The position numbers and the translations under genes were made by a program. Below the pieces are notes generated by a model. It did no database searches and had not been told where the DNA came from. It saw only the letters and a program-made list of their open reading frames with translations. Positions 16,297 to 24,216 of a DNA stretch of 44,535 nucleotides are shown piece after piece. Source of the DNA: Acidobacteriaceae bacterium (GTDB taxonomy: Bacteria; Acidobacteriota; Terriglobia; Terriglobales; Acidobacteriaceae). Location of the stretch: NCBI GenBank assembly GCA_003134815.1, contig PLCO01000008.1, positions 1 to 44,535 of the forward strand, in the 5' to 3' direction. Each line of letters starts with the position of its first letter. The stretch's first letter is position 1.

Positions 16297-17729
16297 TTGA
16301 GAGCCCCTTCCTGATTTTGAAGTATGAGAATCTTTTCTTCTTTGATCTTCCCGATGACCGGGTTAAAGGATTTCTTTGTTGTTTGAAGCGTGCGATGAAT
16401 GCGCCGCACTTCCACGAATCCGGCGGACCGTGACGCCTCGGCAATGAGATCGGCGTTGTTGACACGCTCGCCTTTCAGGGTGGAATCTCCGACAACGAAG
16501 CAGGCGTAGCCGCCCTTCTTGAGTCGGCCACCAAGCCAATCCATAATGGCGCTGAATTCCGTCCTGAACGTATCTGCCGTGGCCCGGTTTTTGGACGGAT
16601 TGCTGTATTTGCGATGGCTGCCTATCTCTTCTTTCTTGAATCTGGGTTGGTCCATTCCAAGCCAAAGCATCCTGGTCATGTGGTAGAGGTGATAGCTAAA
16701 CGCATTCGGATAGGGAGGAGAACAGACGACCAGATCGAGCAGCTCCACGGCTGGCTTCAGCAGGACATCCGCCTGCAATATCTGGCACCTGAACCGCTCT
16801 TCCACGAGTTCAGAAAATTCCACAGCACTGCGCGTCACCTGTTCTAGGGCCCGTGCAAACCGCCTGAAAACCTCCCCTTTCGTAAGCTGCTTTTCGCGCC
16901 TTACGTACCGGGTGTCGGAGTCTTGCCGCGAGACCGTGACTACAATAGACGAAAACGCAGTGAGGGCGAGAGTTTCTGCTGACTCGGAGTCGAGCGTCCG
17001 ACACCATGACAGGCACTCTGCAAGTTCCTCAATGGCAAATGACTCAAACCAAAACTGGAGGGCATCGTTGCGGGGACGCCATGCCTGCGAAACGAAGGTG
17101 GGAGACGGAAACAATTCTTCCTGCTTAAACGACATGTCTTCACCATTAGAACCTCCGGCAAGTTTTTCGCCCATGCCCCTTGCACGGATCGCAATCTCAA
17201 GGAGCGCGCTCGCGTCCTGTTCTGAGATGAATCCCGTTTTGGCCTTGCTAATGAGACAAGCAAGCGGATTCGCATCGATCCCGACCGCGTGACGCTTTAA
17301 CGTGAGCGCTTCTACGAGCGTGGTACCGCTGCCACAGAAAATATCCGCCACCACGTCACCGACCGCAGACAACTCCTGTATCAGCGCATTCGGAATCTGG
17401 GGGATGTATTTGGCGGGGTATGGGTGAATGCCGTGCGTAAGATAAGAAGTTTTGGCACCGTCGAAATCCCATCCGATAGAGTCCAGGCTCGTGAGACCGG
17501 CCGGTCGAACAATCGAGGGTGAGCCCGGTTCTGCGCTCGAGGAGGCAAATGCCCGCACGGCGTCAGCTTGTTCCTGGTTGAAGTATCTCCAGCCGTGTCG
17601 ATCACGATCTGGTTCGGGGATGAGATTTGTGCGCAGCCAACGAAGCAGGGTATCTCGGTGAACCCCCGCCATCTTGGCGACCTCGGCGGTCGAAAACCGT
17701 TCGGCGGCCGCAGTTGCGCTTCCATGCAT
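16293..17729 (-). CDS. DNA methyltransferase with N-terminal MerR-like HTH
   Basis: The 478-residue protein starts with a MerR/excisionase-like helix-turn-helix (residues 11-60: FSTAEVAKMAGVHRDTLLRW and a GWRYFNQEQADAV wing). The methyltransferase core follows: HGIHPYPAKYIPQIP, motif I DIFCGSGTT (129-137), the acidic NPLACLISKAKT segment, and motif IV CSPPY (336-340). FVVGDSTLKGE lies near the end. The HTH may bind the locus promoter and tune expression, as fused HTH domains do in some other methyltransferases; this is inference. No good ribosome site is seen before the ATG, and a possible -10 lies very close, so the mRNA may have little or no leader. Confidence 0.85.
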   Translation of the reverse strand: MHGSATAAAERFSTAEVAKMAGVHRDTLLRWLRTNLIPEPDRDRHGWRYFNQEQADAVRAFASSSAEPGSPSIVRPAGLTSLDSIGWDFDGAKTSYLTHGIHPYPAKYIPQIPNALIQELSAVGDVVADIFCGSGTTLVEALTLKRHAVGIDANPLACLISKAKTGFISEQDASALLEIAIRARGMGEKLAGGSNGEDMSFKQEELFPSPTFVSQAWRPRNDALQFWFESFAIEELAECLSWCRTLDSESAETLALTAFSSIVVTVSRQDSDTRYVRREKQLTKGEVFRRFARALEQVTRSAVEFSELVEERFRCQILQADVLLKPAVELLDLVVCSPPYPNAFSYHLYHMTRMLWLGMDQPRFKKEEIGSHRKYSNPSKNRATADTFRTEFSAIMDWLGGRLKKGGYACFVVGDSTLKGERVNNADLIAEASRSAGFVEVRRIHRTLQTTKKSFNPVIGKIKEEKILILQNQEGALK

Positions 17730-17738
17730 AGAGTCATT

Positions 17739-17778
17739 CTACATATACTTGCATATAGGTAAGGAGCATTGTTTTCAA
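17739..17778 (-). promoter_or_regulatory. Possible promoter and dyad of the methyltransferase operon
   Basis: Read on the minus strand, TTGAAA (17773-17778) is followed after 15 bases by TATATG, or after 17 bases by TATGCA. Over the -10 area lies an imperfect dyad (plus strand CTACATATAC, TT, GCATATAGGTAAG; 17739-17763). The dyad is 10-35 bp from the start of the HTH-carrying methyltransferase, a position suited to an autoregulatory operator. This is inferred from the sequence only. Confidence 0.35.
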
Positions 17779-18567
17779 CGGGGCTTACGAGCCTGATGCC
17801 CATATCTTATTGGAACCTGGGGATAAAACCCGGGGAACAGACTGGACGTTCCCTTAGCTTCGGGGTTTAGCGCCATTAAAGCCACCACTCCGGTCTTCGC
17901 CGACTGCACCCACCGGCCTGTCAACCCCGTCCGCTCCCTCGCGTGTCGTCCATCGGCCAGGCAACTTGATGATCTTAAATCCCCTTGCGCTCTCGAAATT
18001 TTCCCCGCAAAGTTTGCCGGTTAATTCTCCAAAATCGCTATCCTTGACCTATATGCGGAACCTTCGCCATCTCGCTCAAGCCGCCACGCGCCGCGTCTTC
18101 GCCCCCTCCACGTGGGGCAAAATGAGCCGGGAGAGTGATTTTATACACTTTGAAACGCGATTTTTGACCATAACTACCTTTAGAATCAGCATAATAGCTC
18201 AAAAATCTGTGTCGATTTTTTGCGATTTTTTGCGATTTTTCGCGCGATTTTACCCTCAAATCGCCCCTTCCCGCTCCCAAATCGCCCCAAGACGCACCTC
18301 GATTATTTTCGCCGTTTCCGTTGCACCCTCTACGGTGCACTCCCACTCCCACCCGCTCTCTTAAATCATTCAGGCCAATCGCCTTAAAGCTCAATCGCGC
18401 TCATCGCCAACCACCTTCATCGTTGAATCCAAACGATTTCCACCCTCTCAAACTCCATTCCGTGCTACACTCTATGTAATCGTAGAATTCGATCTGAAGT
18501 TCTTGCCTGTTCCGGTTACCGCCTGCACGCAACACTCCACATTGTATTCAGCGGTAATTCAGTAAGT
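17779..18567. other. Long intergenic region with TGCGATTTTT repeats
   Basis: About 790 bp without a credible gene lie between the methyltransferase promoter and the cold-shock gene. The region is AT-richer than its surroundings. At about 18211-18250 there are three near-identical 10-bp units (TCGATTTTT, TGCGATTTTT, TGCGATTTTT) followed by a degenerate CGCGCGATTTT. At 18463-18471 TGCTACACT resembles an extended -10 box and could start a roughly 105-base leader for the cold-shock gene. Confidence 0.4.
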
Positions 18568-18582
18568 ATGAGGAGCAACACA

Positions 18583-18783
18583 ATGGAACAAGGCACAGTC
18601 AAGTGGTTCAATGACGCAAAAGGATTTGGATTTTTGAGCCGTGAAAACGGCGAGGACGTCTTCGTCCATCACACCGCCATCAAGTCGACCGGCTTCCGGT
18701 CACTCCAGGAAGGCCAGCGCGTCCAGTTCGACGTGACCAAGGGCCCCAAGGGATGGCAGGCAGAAAACGTTCAGGTCATCTAA
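18583..18783 (+). CDS. cspA-like: Cold-shock domain protein
   Basis: The 66-residue single-domain cold-shock protein binds single-stranded nucleic acid through RNP1-like KGFGFLSRE and RNP2-like VFVHHTAI, with the usual [14 protein letters not shown] opening and a [11 protein letters not shown] end. The ATG at 18583 is chosen because GAGGAG lies eight bases upstream; an ATG five codons earlier would overlap that site. The length is that of a normal CspA family member. A possible long leader lies upstream, common in regulated csp genes, and a perfect hairpin terminator follows. Confidence 0.95.
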   Translation: MEQGTVKWFNDAKGFGFLSRENGEDVFVHHTAIKSTGFRSLQEGQRVQFDVTKGPKGWQAENVQVI

Positions 18784-18850
18784 GAGATTCCTGAACGAAA
18801 ACAGATCCTGAGCGCGTTCGGAACTTCGAACATGTTCGGAGCCAAAAACA

Positions 18851-18881
18851 AGAGGGACGGCGAAACTGCCGTCCCTCTTTT
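18851..18881. terminator. Bidirectional hairpin terminator
   Basis: AGAGGGACGGC, loop GAAACT, GCCGTCCCTCT with TTTT at its 3' end forms a perfect 11-bp hairpin. It ends the cold-shock transcript. On the opposite strand the hairpin is followed by TTGTTTTTGG, so it can also end the convergent omega-like gene. Confidence 0.9.
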
Positions 18882-18895
18882 GCGTTTGCAGTTCT

Positions 18896-18928
18896 CTAGT
18901 CCCTATTCCCTGGTCCCTATTCCCTGCC
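18896..18928. repeat. Dispersed TCCCTA/TCCCTG heptad repeat, copy 3
   Basis: The cleanest copy reads TAGTCCCTAT, TCCCTGG, TCCCTAT, TCCCTG, a regular 7-bp phase. It lies between the terminator and the 3' end of the omega-like gene. Confidence 0.7.
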
Positions 18929-18931
18929 TTA

Positions 18932-19147
18932 TCACGCGGCCGGCTCCAGGCTCTTCGGCGTGGCGGCTGGATGCAGGCCTCCCTTGGGCAGATCGTGCGT
19001 CCCAAGGTAGACCAGAATGTTGTTGATGGAATCCTCAAAGCGCGAGCCGGTTTTGTGCGTGACCCTCACGCCCTTCGAGACCAGCCTGCAGACTTCAAAT
19101 CGGTTCATTCCCTGCGCAAGCGCGCGGTGGATATTATCGGAACGCAT
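18932..19147 (-). CDS. rpoZ-like: RNA polymerase omega subunit-like protein
   Basis: About 71 residues from the ATG at 19147, with GGAG eight bases upstream; a TTG four codons earlier is less likely. The opening MRSDNIHRALAQGMNRFEVC and the following LVSKGVRVTHK and SRFEDSINNILVYL follow the pattern of acidobacterial omega proteins (MRSD..., NR[FY]..C.L.SK..R..HK...R..D..N..L) and the NRFxLxxxAxxRAR helix of omega in general. Omega stabilises the RNA polymerase core by clamping the beta-prime C-terminus. It is not near gmk, the common neighbour of the main rpoZ, so it may be a second copy. It is convergent with the cold-shock gene. Confidence 0.65.
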   Translation of the reverse strand: MRSDNIHRALAQGMNRFEVCRLVSKGVRVTHKTGSRFEDSINNILVYLGTHDLPKGGLHPAATPKSLEPAA

Positions 19148-19428
19148 GACGAACTCCAACGAACAACGTGATTCTTGCGTGGAGGTGCAAAGCTCGTCAG
19201 AAGCGTTTCGTCAGCCGGAGCCGAGCAGGCCTGAAAAGGAGAATATCTATTACTTGCCAGTGTCTGTCTTCATTGTACGCTCCAATCGCCTCTCCGCCGC
19301 GCATCCGCTCCTGATTGCCTCACAATGTCACGCCGCGATTTCTCGAGCAGCGATCCACCTGTTAACATGAATCTCTTGAAAGCCCGCGCCGCGGGCTCCC
19401 TGAACACATTCGATGGAAAGAGGTTAAC

Positions 19429-19584
19429 GTGGCCGACACCACAAAAATCAAAGACAAGGCAGAGCGCAAAAAGCTCAAGCGCGCAGCCCGCAAAAAAACC
19501 GCCCCCAAGGCCAAGCGCACCACCCCTCGCGGCTCGCTGAAAAAGAAAGTCAAAAAGATGGTCCGCGGCCAGTCGAAGCGGTAG
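19429..19584 (+). CDS. Very basic 51-residue protein
   Basis: A GTG start with AAAGAGG a few bases upstream opens a 51-codon frame ending in TAG. The product starts MADTTKIKDKAERKKLKRA, continues with alternating Lys/Arg/Ala/Pro (KKTAPKAKRTTPRG) and ends KKKVKKMVRGQSKR. Over 40% of residues are Lys or Arg, and there are no Cys or Trp residues. It looks like a histone-tail-like or RNA-binding basic peptide, but no family is recognised. The lysines are encoded as AAA and AAG in a coding-like pattern, and the other strand and frames give less plausible proteins. Confidence 0.6.
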   Translation: MADTTKIKDKAERKKLKRAARKKTAPKAKRTTPRGSLKKKVKKMVRGQSKR

Positions 19585-19599
19585 GAAAACAGCCATCAG

Positions 19600-19694
19600 C
19601 TCCTGGCTTCTAGCCTCTAGCCTTTTCTTGCGGAAAGTTGAATTCTACGTCCGCGCATGAAAGCTAGCAGCTAGAAGCTATTAGCTAAAAGCTG
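19600..19694. repeat. AGCTA-rich degenerate repeat and inverted pair
   Basis: CTTCTAGCCTCTAGCC near 19609 and the run GCTAGCAGCTAGAAGC then TATTAGCTAAAAGCTG near 19663 are built from degenerate AGCTA/TAGCT units and partly pair with each other over a spacer of about 40 bases. The element lies between the basic-protein gene and the permease. Confidence 0.5.
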
Positions 19695-19712
19695 CTTTCA
19701 AGGAGCCCCGCA

Positions 19713-21290
19713 CTGCCCAGCCAACCGCTTGCCCGCAACCAGCTCTTCGCCCGCAAGTCGATCGACAAGCTCATCAGCGACTCGACGCTGCCCGAGCACG
19801 CGCTGAAGAAGACGCTCGGTCCTTGGTCGCTCACCGCGCTCGGCATCGGCGCTGTCATCGGCTCGGGCATCTTCACCGTCATCGGCACCGCCATCTCCGG
19901 CGAGAAGCTTCCCAACCCCACCATCGCCGACACCCCGCTGATCCACTACGTCATTACGCATACTGCGCTCGCCGGCCGTCCCGGCGCCGGTCCCGCCATC
20001 GCGCTCTCCATGATTTTGGTGGCCTTCGTCTGCGCGCTCACCGGCCTTTGCTACGCCGAGCTGGCCTCCATGATTCCCATCGCCGGCTCGGCGTACACCT
20101 ATACCTACGCCACGCTCGGCGAACTCATCGCCTGGATCATCGGCTGGGACCTGATACTCGAGTACGCCGGCTCCAACATGAGCGTCAGCGTCGGCTTCGC
20201 CGCCCACGTCGTCGACCTGCTCGACTGGTTCGGCCTGCATCCCAGCGCCCGCTGGATCTCGCCCGCTTATCTCCCCGACGGCCTGCAGGATCTCGCCGGC
20301 AACAATCTCTACAATCCCGGCTGGCACTTCGGCTTCAATATCCCCGCCTTCCTCATCGTCCTCATCCTCACCGTCGTTCTGGTCCGCGGCATTCGCGAGT
20401 CCGCATCCACCAACAACATGATGGTCGGCTTCAAGCTGGTCGCTATTCTCATCTTTGTCTTCGCCGCCATAGGCTTCATTCATCCCGGCAACTGGCATCC
20501 CTTCATGCCCAACGGCTGGTCGGGCGTGCTCACCGGCGGGTCCATCATCTTTTTCACCTACATCGGCTTTGACTCCGTCTCCACCGCAGCCGAGGAATGC
20601 CGCAATCCCCAGCGCGACCTTCCCATCGGCATCATCGCCACGCTCGCCGTCTGCACCGTGCTCTACGTCGCCGTCGCCGTTTGTTTAACGGGACTGGTCC
20701 CCTGGCAATCGATGGTCGGCGACGCCGCGCCCGTAGTCAACGCGCTCAAAAAGCTCTCGCTCCAACCCGGCGGCCACTCACTCTACTGGATTCGCCTCGT
20801 CGTCCTGCTCGGCGCGCTCATGGGCATGATCTCCTCCATCCTCGTCTACCAAATCGGCCAATCGCGCGTTTGGTTTTCCATGTCCCGCGACGGCCTGCTG
20901 CCCAAAGTTTTCTCCAACGTCCATCCCCTCTTCCGCACCCCGGCCTTCTCCACCTGGGTCGCTGGTTTCGTCGTCGCCGTTCCCTCCGGCCTCTTTGACA
21001 TCGGCACGCTCGCCGACCTCTCCAACATCGGCACGCTCTTCGCCTTTGTCCTCGTCTCCATCGGAGTTATCGTCCTCCGCTATCGAGACCCCCATCGCCG
21101 CCGCGGTTTCGTCGTTCCGGGCGGCCCCATCATCCCCGCGCTCAGCGTCATCTTCTGCTTCCTGCTCATGGCCGGTCTGCCCATCATCACCTGGTATCGC
21201 TTCCTCATCTGGCTGGTCATCGGCCTTTTCATTTACTTCTTCTATAGCCGTCACCGCTCTGAGTTCGCCCGGCCCCGGTCGACGCATTAG
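19713..21290 (+). CDS. APC family amino acid permease (CTG start)
   Basis: A 12-helix transporter of about 525 residues from the amino acid-polyamine-organocation superfamily, close to the cationic amino acid transporter type. TM1 has GIGAVIGSGIFTVIG. The region FFTYIGFDSVSTAAEE then CRNPQRDLPIGI is the typical TM6 and following loop. The N-terminal ARKSIDKLISDSTLPEHALK matches relatives and must be translated, but between the stop at 19686 and the ATG at 20010 there is no ATG, GTG or TTG in frame. CTG at 19713 has AAGGAG seven bases upstream, so it is taken as the start. The substrate is not certain. Confidence 0.85.
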   Translation: MPSQPLARNQLFARKSIDKLISDSTLPEHALKKTLGPWSLTALGIGAVIGSGIFTVIGTAISGEKLPNPTIADTPLIHYVITHTALAGRPGAGPAIALSMILVAFVCALTGLCYAELASMIPIAGSAYTYTYATLGELIAWIIGWDLILEYAGSNMSVSVGFAAHVVDLLDWFGLHPSARWISPAYLPDGLQDLAGNNLYNPGWHFGFNIPAFLIVLILTVVLVRGIRESASTNNMMVGFKLVAILIFVFAAIGFIHPGNWHPFMPNGWSGVLTGGSIIFFTYIGFDSVSTAAEECRNPQRDLPIGIIATLAVCTVLYVAVAVCLTGLVPWQSMVGDAAPVVNALKKLSLQPGGHSLYWIRLVVLLGALMGMISSILVYQIGQSRVWFSMSRDGLLPKVFSNVHPLFRTPAFSTWVAGFVVAVPSGLFDIGTLADLSNIGTLFAFVLVSIGVIVLRYRDPHRRRGFVVPGGPIIPALSVIFCFLLMAGLPIITWYRFLIWLVIGLFIYFFYSRHRSEFARPRSTH

Positions 21291-21300
21291 CGGAGTCCCC

Positions 21301-22023
21301 ATGAAGACCTGGCAAAAAGTCGCACTCATGACGCTGGTATCGCTCACCATCGGCGGCATCTACCTCTTCACAGTCTTCGAGCACCGCCGCAACCCCGGCG
21401 TCCAGCCGCAAACCGCCCCCGATCAGAACCTCACACCTGACGACGTCGCCATCGTGCGCATGAAGTTCATGACCTCCTTCGACGACGCGCTCAAGCTTCA
21501 GGGCACAAGCGTCTGGATGAAGAACGGCTACACCATGCCCTACTTCCCCTTCGAAGCCGGCCGCATCGTCTTCAGCAAACGCGTCGGCGTCATTCCGTCC
21601 GCCCAGCAACTCGACATCAAGAAAGTCATCAAAGCCGTGCCGCCCGCCGACCTCGACGACGGTATCTCGCACGGCACGCGCCAAGCCTTCATCGTCTTCG
21701 CGCTTCCCGGCAGTCCCAGCCTCTATGCCACCGTCATCGGCGCATTCGACGGCGACCAGGAACAGTATTTCTGCGATATGCTCTTTTATTACGACGATCC
21801 GCATACCATCTACGACAACTGGCCCCCAAACGTCTGGGCCGCCATCGACGCCCATCAGGTCATTGTCGGCATGAGCGAGCTTCAAACTCAGATGTCCATC
21901 GGCCACAATCAGCAGGTCGATGACTCCGGCGAAGGCAACCGCACCATTACCTACGATCAAGCCGGCAAAAAGTGGGCCATCACCTTCGTCAATAACCACG
22001 CCACTACGATCCGAAATCATTAA
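21301..22023 (+). CDS. Membrane-anchored protein, unknown function
   Basis: The 240-residue product has one N-terminal membrane segment (VALMTLVSLTIGGIYLFTVF) and a soluble outer domain starting near residue 45 (LTPDDVAIVRMKFMTSFDDA). It starts 11 bp after the permease stop with GGAG upstream, so it is probably in the same transcript. The outer domain contains QAFIVFALPGSPSLYATVIG and CDMLFYYDDPHTIYDNWPPN. I do not recognise the family. A role linked to the permease is only suggested by position. Confidence 0.7.
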   Translation: MKTWQKVALMTLVSLTIGGIYLFTVFEHRRNPGVQPQTAPDQNLTPDDVAIVRMKFMTSFDDALKLQGTSVWMKNGYTMPYFPFEAGRIVFSKRVGVIPSAQQLDIKKVIKAVPPADLDDGISHGTRQAFIVFALPGSPSLYATVIGAFDGDQEQYFCDMLFYYDDPHTIYDNWPPNVWAAIDAHQVIVGMSELQTQMSIGHNQQVDDSGEGNRTITYDQAGKKWAITFVNNHATTIRNH

Positions 22024-22109
22024 GGTCTAGACTGGTTTTTAAGGTTTCGACGAGCCTCACGGGTGACTTTTCCGGCCTAGGGCGTCGCTTGCATGATTTG
22101 AGGATCATT

Positions 22110-22574
22110 ATGTCGGCACGAATTTCCTTCGCCTTGGCCTCTTTCCTGCTCTCTGCAATTGCCCACTCTCAATCTTCCATGGTGGCCGCTTGTTCGCAGG
22201 TCAAAGGCCGCTATCAGTGCGATCAGGCAGCCTTTGTCAGAACACTCTCTGTCGCCAGGACCGTTGCTGTGGAATCGCAGCCGTACGACCGCAACGCACA
22301 ACGAGAGCTCACTGAGCTTGCAGCGCAACTCGGCAAAACCGTTGCAACCACGAATGCCGACCTCACTTTCCGGTTGGAAAGACTCGATCCGGATAACATT
22401 ATTTATTACGGCCCGAACAGCAGAGATCTTGCCTTGCTTCGCGTCTATTCACGAGGACCTCAAGGTGCCCGCGGTTCGCTCGTCTGGGTAGAGACCTTTA
22501 ACGGCCAGCCCAACATGCCGTGGCCCGCTGTCGTGTATAAGGTCATTCAACAGTTCAAAGCCGACACCAGATAG
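22110..22574 (+). CDS. Small secreted protein, unknown function
   Basis: About 154 residues from the ATG at 22110, which has GAGGAT just upstream; a TTG seven codons earlier is rejected. The signal peptide is ISFALASFLLSAIAHS with cleavage near HSQ. The mature protein has two early cysteines (VAACSQVKGRYQCDQ), then LTFRLERLDPDNIIYYGPNS and a C-terminal helix VYKVIQQFKADTR. No family is recognised. Confidence 0.65.
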   Translation: MSARISFALASFLLSAIAHSQSSMVAACSQVKGRYQCDQAAFVRTLSVARTVAVESQPYDRNAQRELTELAAQLGKTVATTNADLTFRLERLDPDNIIYYGPNSRDLALLRVYSRGPQGARGSLVWVETFNGQPNMPWPAVVYKVIQQFKADTR

Positions 22575-22683
22575 ACCACCGGTCGTCGTATTCCACCTTT
22601 CCGCCACGTTTACGCAATCGAGTTGAACAATGCGATTGCAGCGCTGTGGCACTCCGGTCGACCCCGCCAACTAAACTTAAGCT

Positions 22684-23700
22684 GTGACGGAAATCCAGGA
22701 ATTCATCCGCGGCCTGCCCAAGGCCGAGCTGCACTTGCATCTTGAAGGCACCATCGCGCCCGCCACGCTGGTTGAGCTAAGCGCCCGTCATGACACTTAT
22801 CCCCTCACGCAGCACCAAGCCGAATCGCTCTACCGCTTCACTGACTTCACTGAATTCATCGAGTCCTTCAAGTCCGTCACCCGCCGCCTCCGCGACCCCG
22901 AGGACTACGAGCTGGCCGCCTGGCGCATGATGCAGAGCCTCGCCGCCCAGGGAGTCGTCCACGCCGAGGTCTACATCTCGGTCGGCGTCATCTATATGTG
23001 GCGCAACTTCGATCCCCGCTGCTTTGAGCCGATCTTCGCCGCCCTTGAGCGCGCTCGCGAGCGTGCCGCGCGCGAGCTGGGCCTTTCGCTCTACTGGATC
23101 TTCGACGCCGTACGCCACTTCACCGTCGAGGAGGCCGACCGCGTCTTCCGCAAGGCCGCCGAACTACGCGCTCACTACCCATCCATTGTCGCCATCGGCC
23201 TCGGCGGCGACGAGCGCCGCACAGGTTCGGCCCCGTTTCGTCACCTTTACTCGCGCGCCCGCGACGCCGGCCTCCGCCTCACCAACCACGCCGGCGAAAC
23301 CACCGGCCCTGAAGCAATCTGGGAAGCACTCGCCATCGGCTCCGAGCGCATCGGCCACGCCGTATCTGCAATTGAAGACACCGATCTGCTCCAAAAGTTA
23401 AAAGCACGGGGAGTGCCGCTCGAGCTTAATCCCAGCTCCAACGTTCGCACCGGCGTCTGTCCCTCCTTCGCCGCCCACCCCCTGCGCTCGTATTTCGATC
23501 GCGGCCTCCTCGTCACGCTCAACTCTGACGATCCCGCCTTCTTCGGCTCCGACCTGGTAAGCGAGTTCTTCCTCGCCCATACCCAGCAGGGGTTTTCACG
23601 CGACGAGCTTCGCCAGTTGGCCGCCAACTCTATCCGCGCCAGCTTTCTTCCTGAAACTGAAAAGGCCCCCTTGTTGGCCCAAATTAACACTTTCGCATGA
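22684..23700 (+). CDS. add: Adenosine deaminase family protein
   Basis: The 338-residue cytosolic zinc enzyme removes the amino group of adenosine (or adenine in some relatives) in purine salvage. Motifs are complete: LPKAELHLHLEG with zinc-binding H17 and H19, LTNHAGET with the catalytic Glu, SERIGHA, LELNPSSNVRTGV, and TLNSDDPAFF with the zinc-binding and active-site Asp pair. The NSDDPAFF form also occurs in adenine deaminases of this family, so adenine is a possible alternative substrate. The start is GTG without a clear ribosome site. Confidence 0.9.
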   Translation: MTEIQEFIRGLPKAELHLHLEGTIAPATLVELSARHDTYPLTQHQAESLYRFTDFTEFIESFKSVTRRLRDPEDYELAAWRMMQSLAAQGVVHAEVYISVGVIYMWRNFDPRCFEPIFAALERARERAARELGLSLYWIFDAVRHFTVEEADRVFRKAAELRAHYPSIVAIGLGGDERRTGSAPFRHLYSRARDAGLRLTNHAGETTGPEAIWEALAIGSERIGHAVSAIEDTDLLQKLKARGVPLELNPSSNVRTGVCPSFAAHPLRSYFDRGLLVTLNSDDPAFFGSDLVSEFFLAHTQQGFSRDELRQLAANSIRASFLPETEKAPLLAQINTFA

Positions 23701-23783
23701 TTACCTCAGAGTTTTCCGCGCGTCTCTCCTAAGGAACCACCACCCCAATTGCGCTATCATGTGAGCGTAGGAGGCCGTGCTCG

Positions 23784-24011
23784 ATGTCCGCCGATCCTGA
23801 ATTCGAATTGGAATCCACCGTAACGGAAAAGACCGGATCGACGGCCCTCCGCGTCATCACCTGGTTTTCCGTTGGCGTCGCCGTTGCTGCGGTCGGCATC
23901 TACGTCGGCGCTGAGATCCGCAACCGCTACAAATTCAAGAAGCGCACGCCTTATGACTTCTACTCGAACGCCGGCTCCCGGCAGGCCAGCGAATTTGGCG
24001 TCGGCATCTAG
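23784..24011 (+). CDS. Small single-pass membrane protein
   Basis: The 75-residue product has an acidic N-terminus, one membrane helix (ALRVITWFSVGVAVAAVGIYVG) and a basic tail with KFKKRTPYDFYSNAGSRQ. AGGAGG about ten bases upstream supports the start. A perfect hairpin terminator follows 25 bases after the stop. The function is unknown. Confidence 0.75.
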   Translation: MSADPEFELESTVTEKTGSTALRVITWFSVGVAVAAVGIYVGAEIRNRYKFKKRTPYDFYSNAGSRQASEFGVGI

Positions 24012-24036
24012 AGCCTCCAGCCCTCGTGCTTCCACA

Positions 24037-24066
24037 ACATGCCGCCTTCGGGCGGCATGTTTGCGT
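24037..24066 (+). terminator. Hairpin terminator
   Basis: ACATGCCGCC, tetraloop TTCG, GGCGGCATGT, then TTGCGTTT. It is a perfect 10-bp stem with the very stable TTCG loop, placed directly after the small membrane protein gene. Confidence 0.85.
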
Positions 24067-24179
24067 TTGCCCGGGATTACCGATTCGCTTTACCGACGAA
24101 ACCACGCAATCAAATACGAGCTCCCTCACCTCATCGGCCTCAACTACGGCAGCCCCGTAGCTCCAATGTCTCTGCTTTT

Positions 24180-24211
24180 CTATTCCCTGCTCCCTAATCC
24201 CTGTTCCCTGT
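24180..24211. repeat. Dispersed TCCCTA/TCCCTG heptad repeat, copy 4
   Basis: TATTCCCTGC, TCCCTAA, TCCCTGT, TCCCTG in 7-bp phase, just beyond the 3' end of the TonB-dependent receptor gene on the minus strand. Confidence 0.65.
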
Positions 24212-24216
24212 CTTCT

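Noticed and set aside
17966..18364. 132-residue open frame on the plus strand
   Set aside because: The composition is Ser/Ile/Phe low-complexity, it runs through the TGCGATTTTT repeats, and it has no ribosome site or family resemblance.
20995..21300. N-terminal extension of the membrane-anchored protein at 21301
   Set aside because: It is the permease sequence read in another frame. The ATG at 21301 has GGAG upstream.
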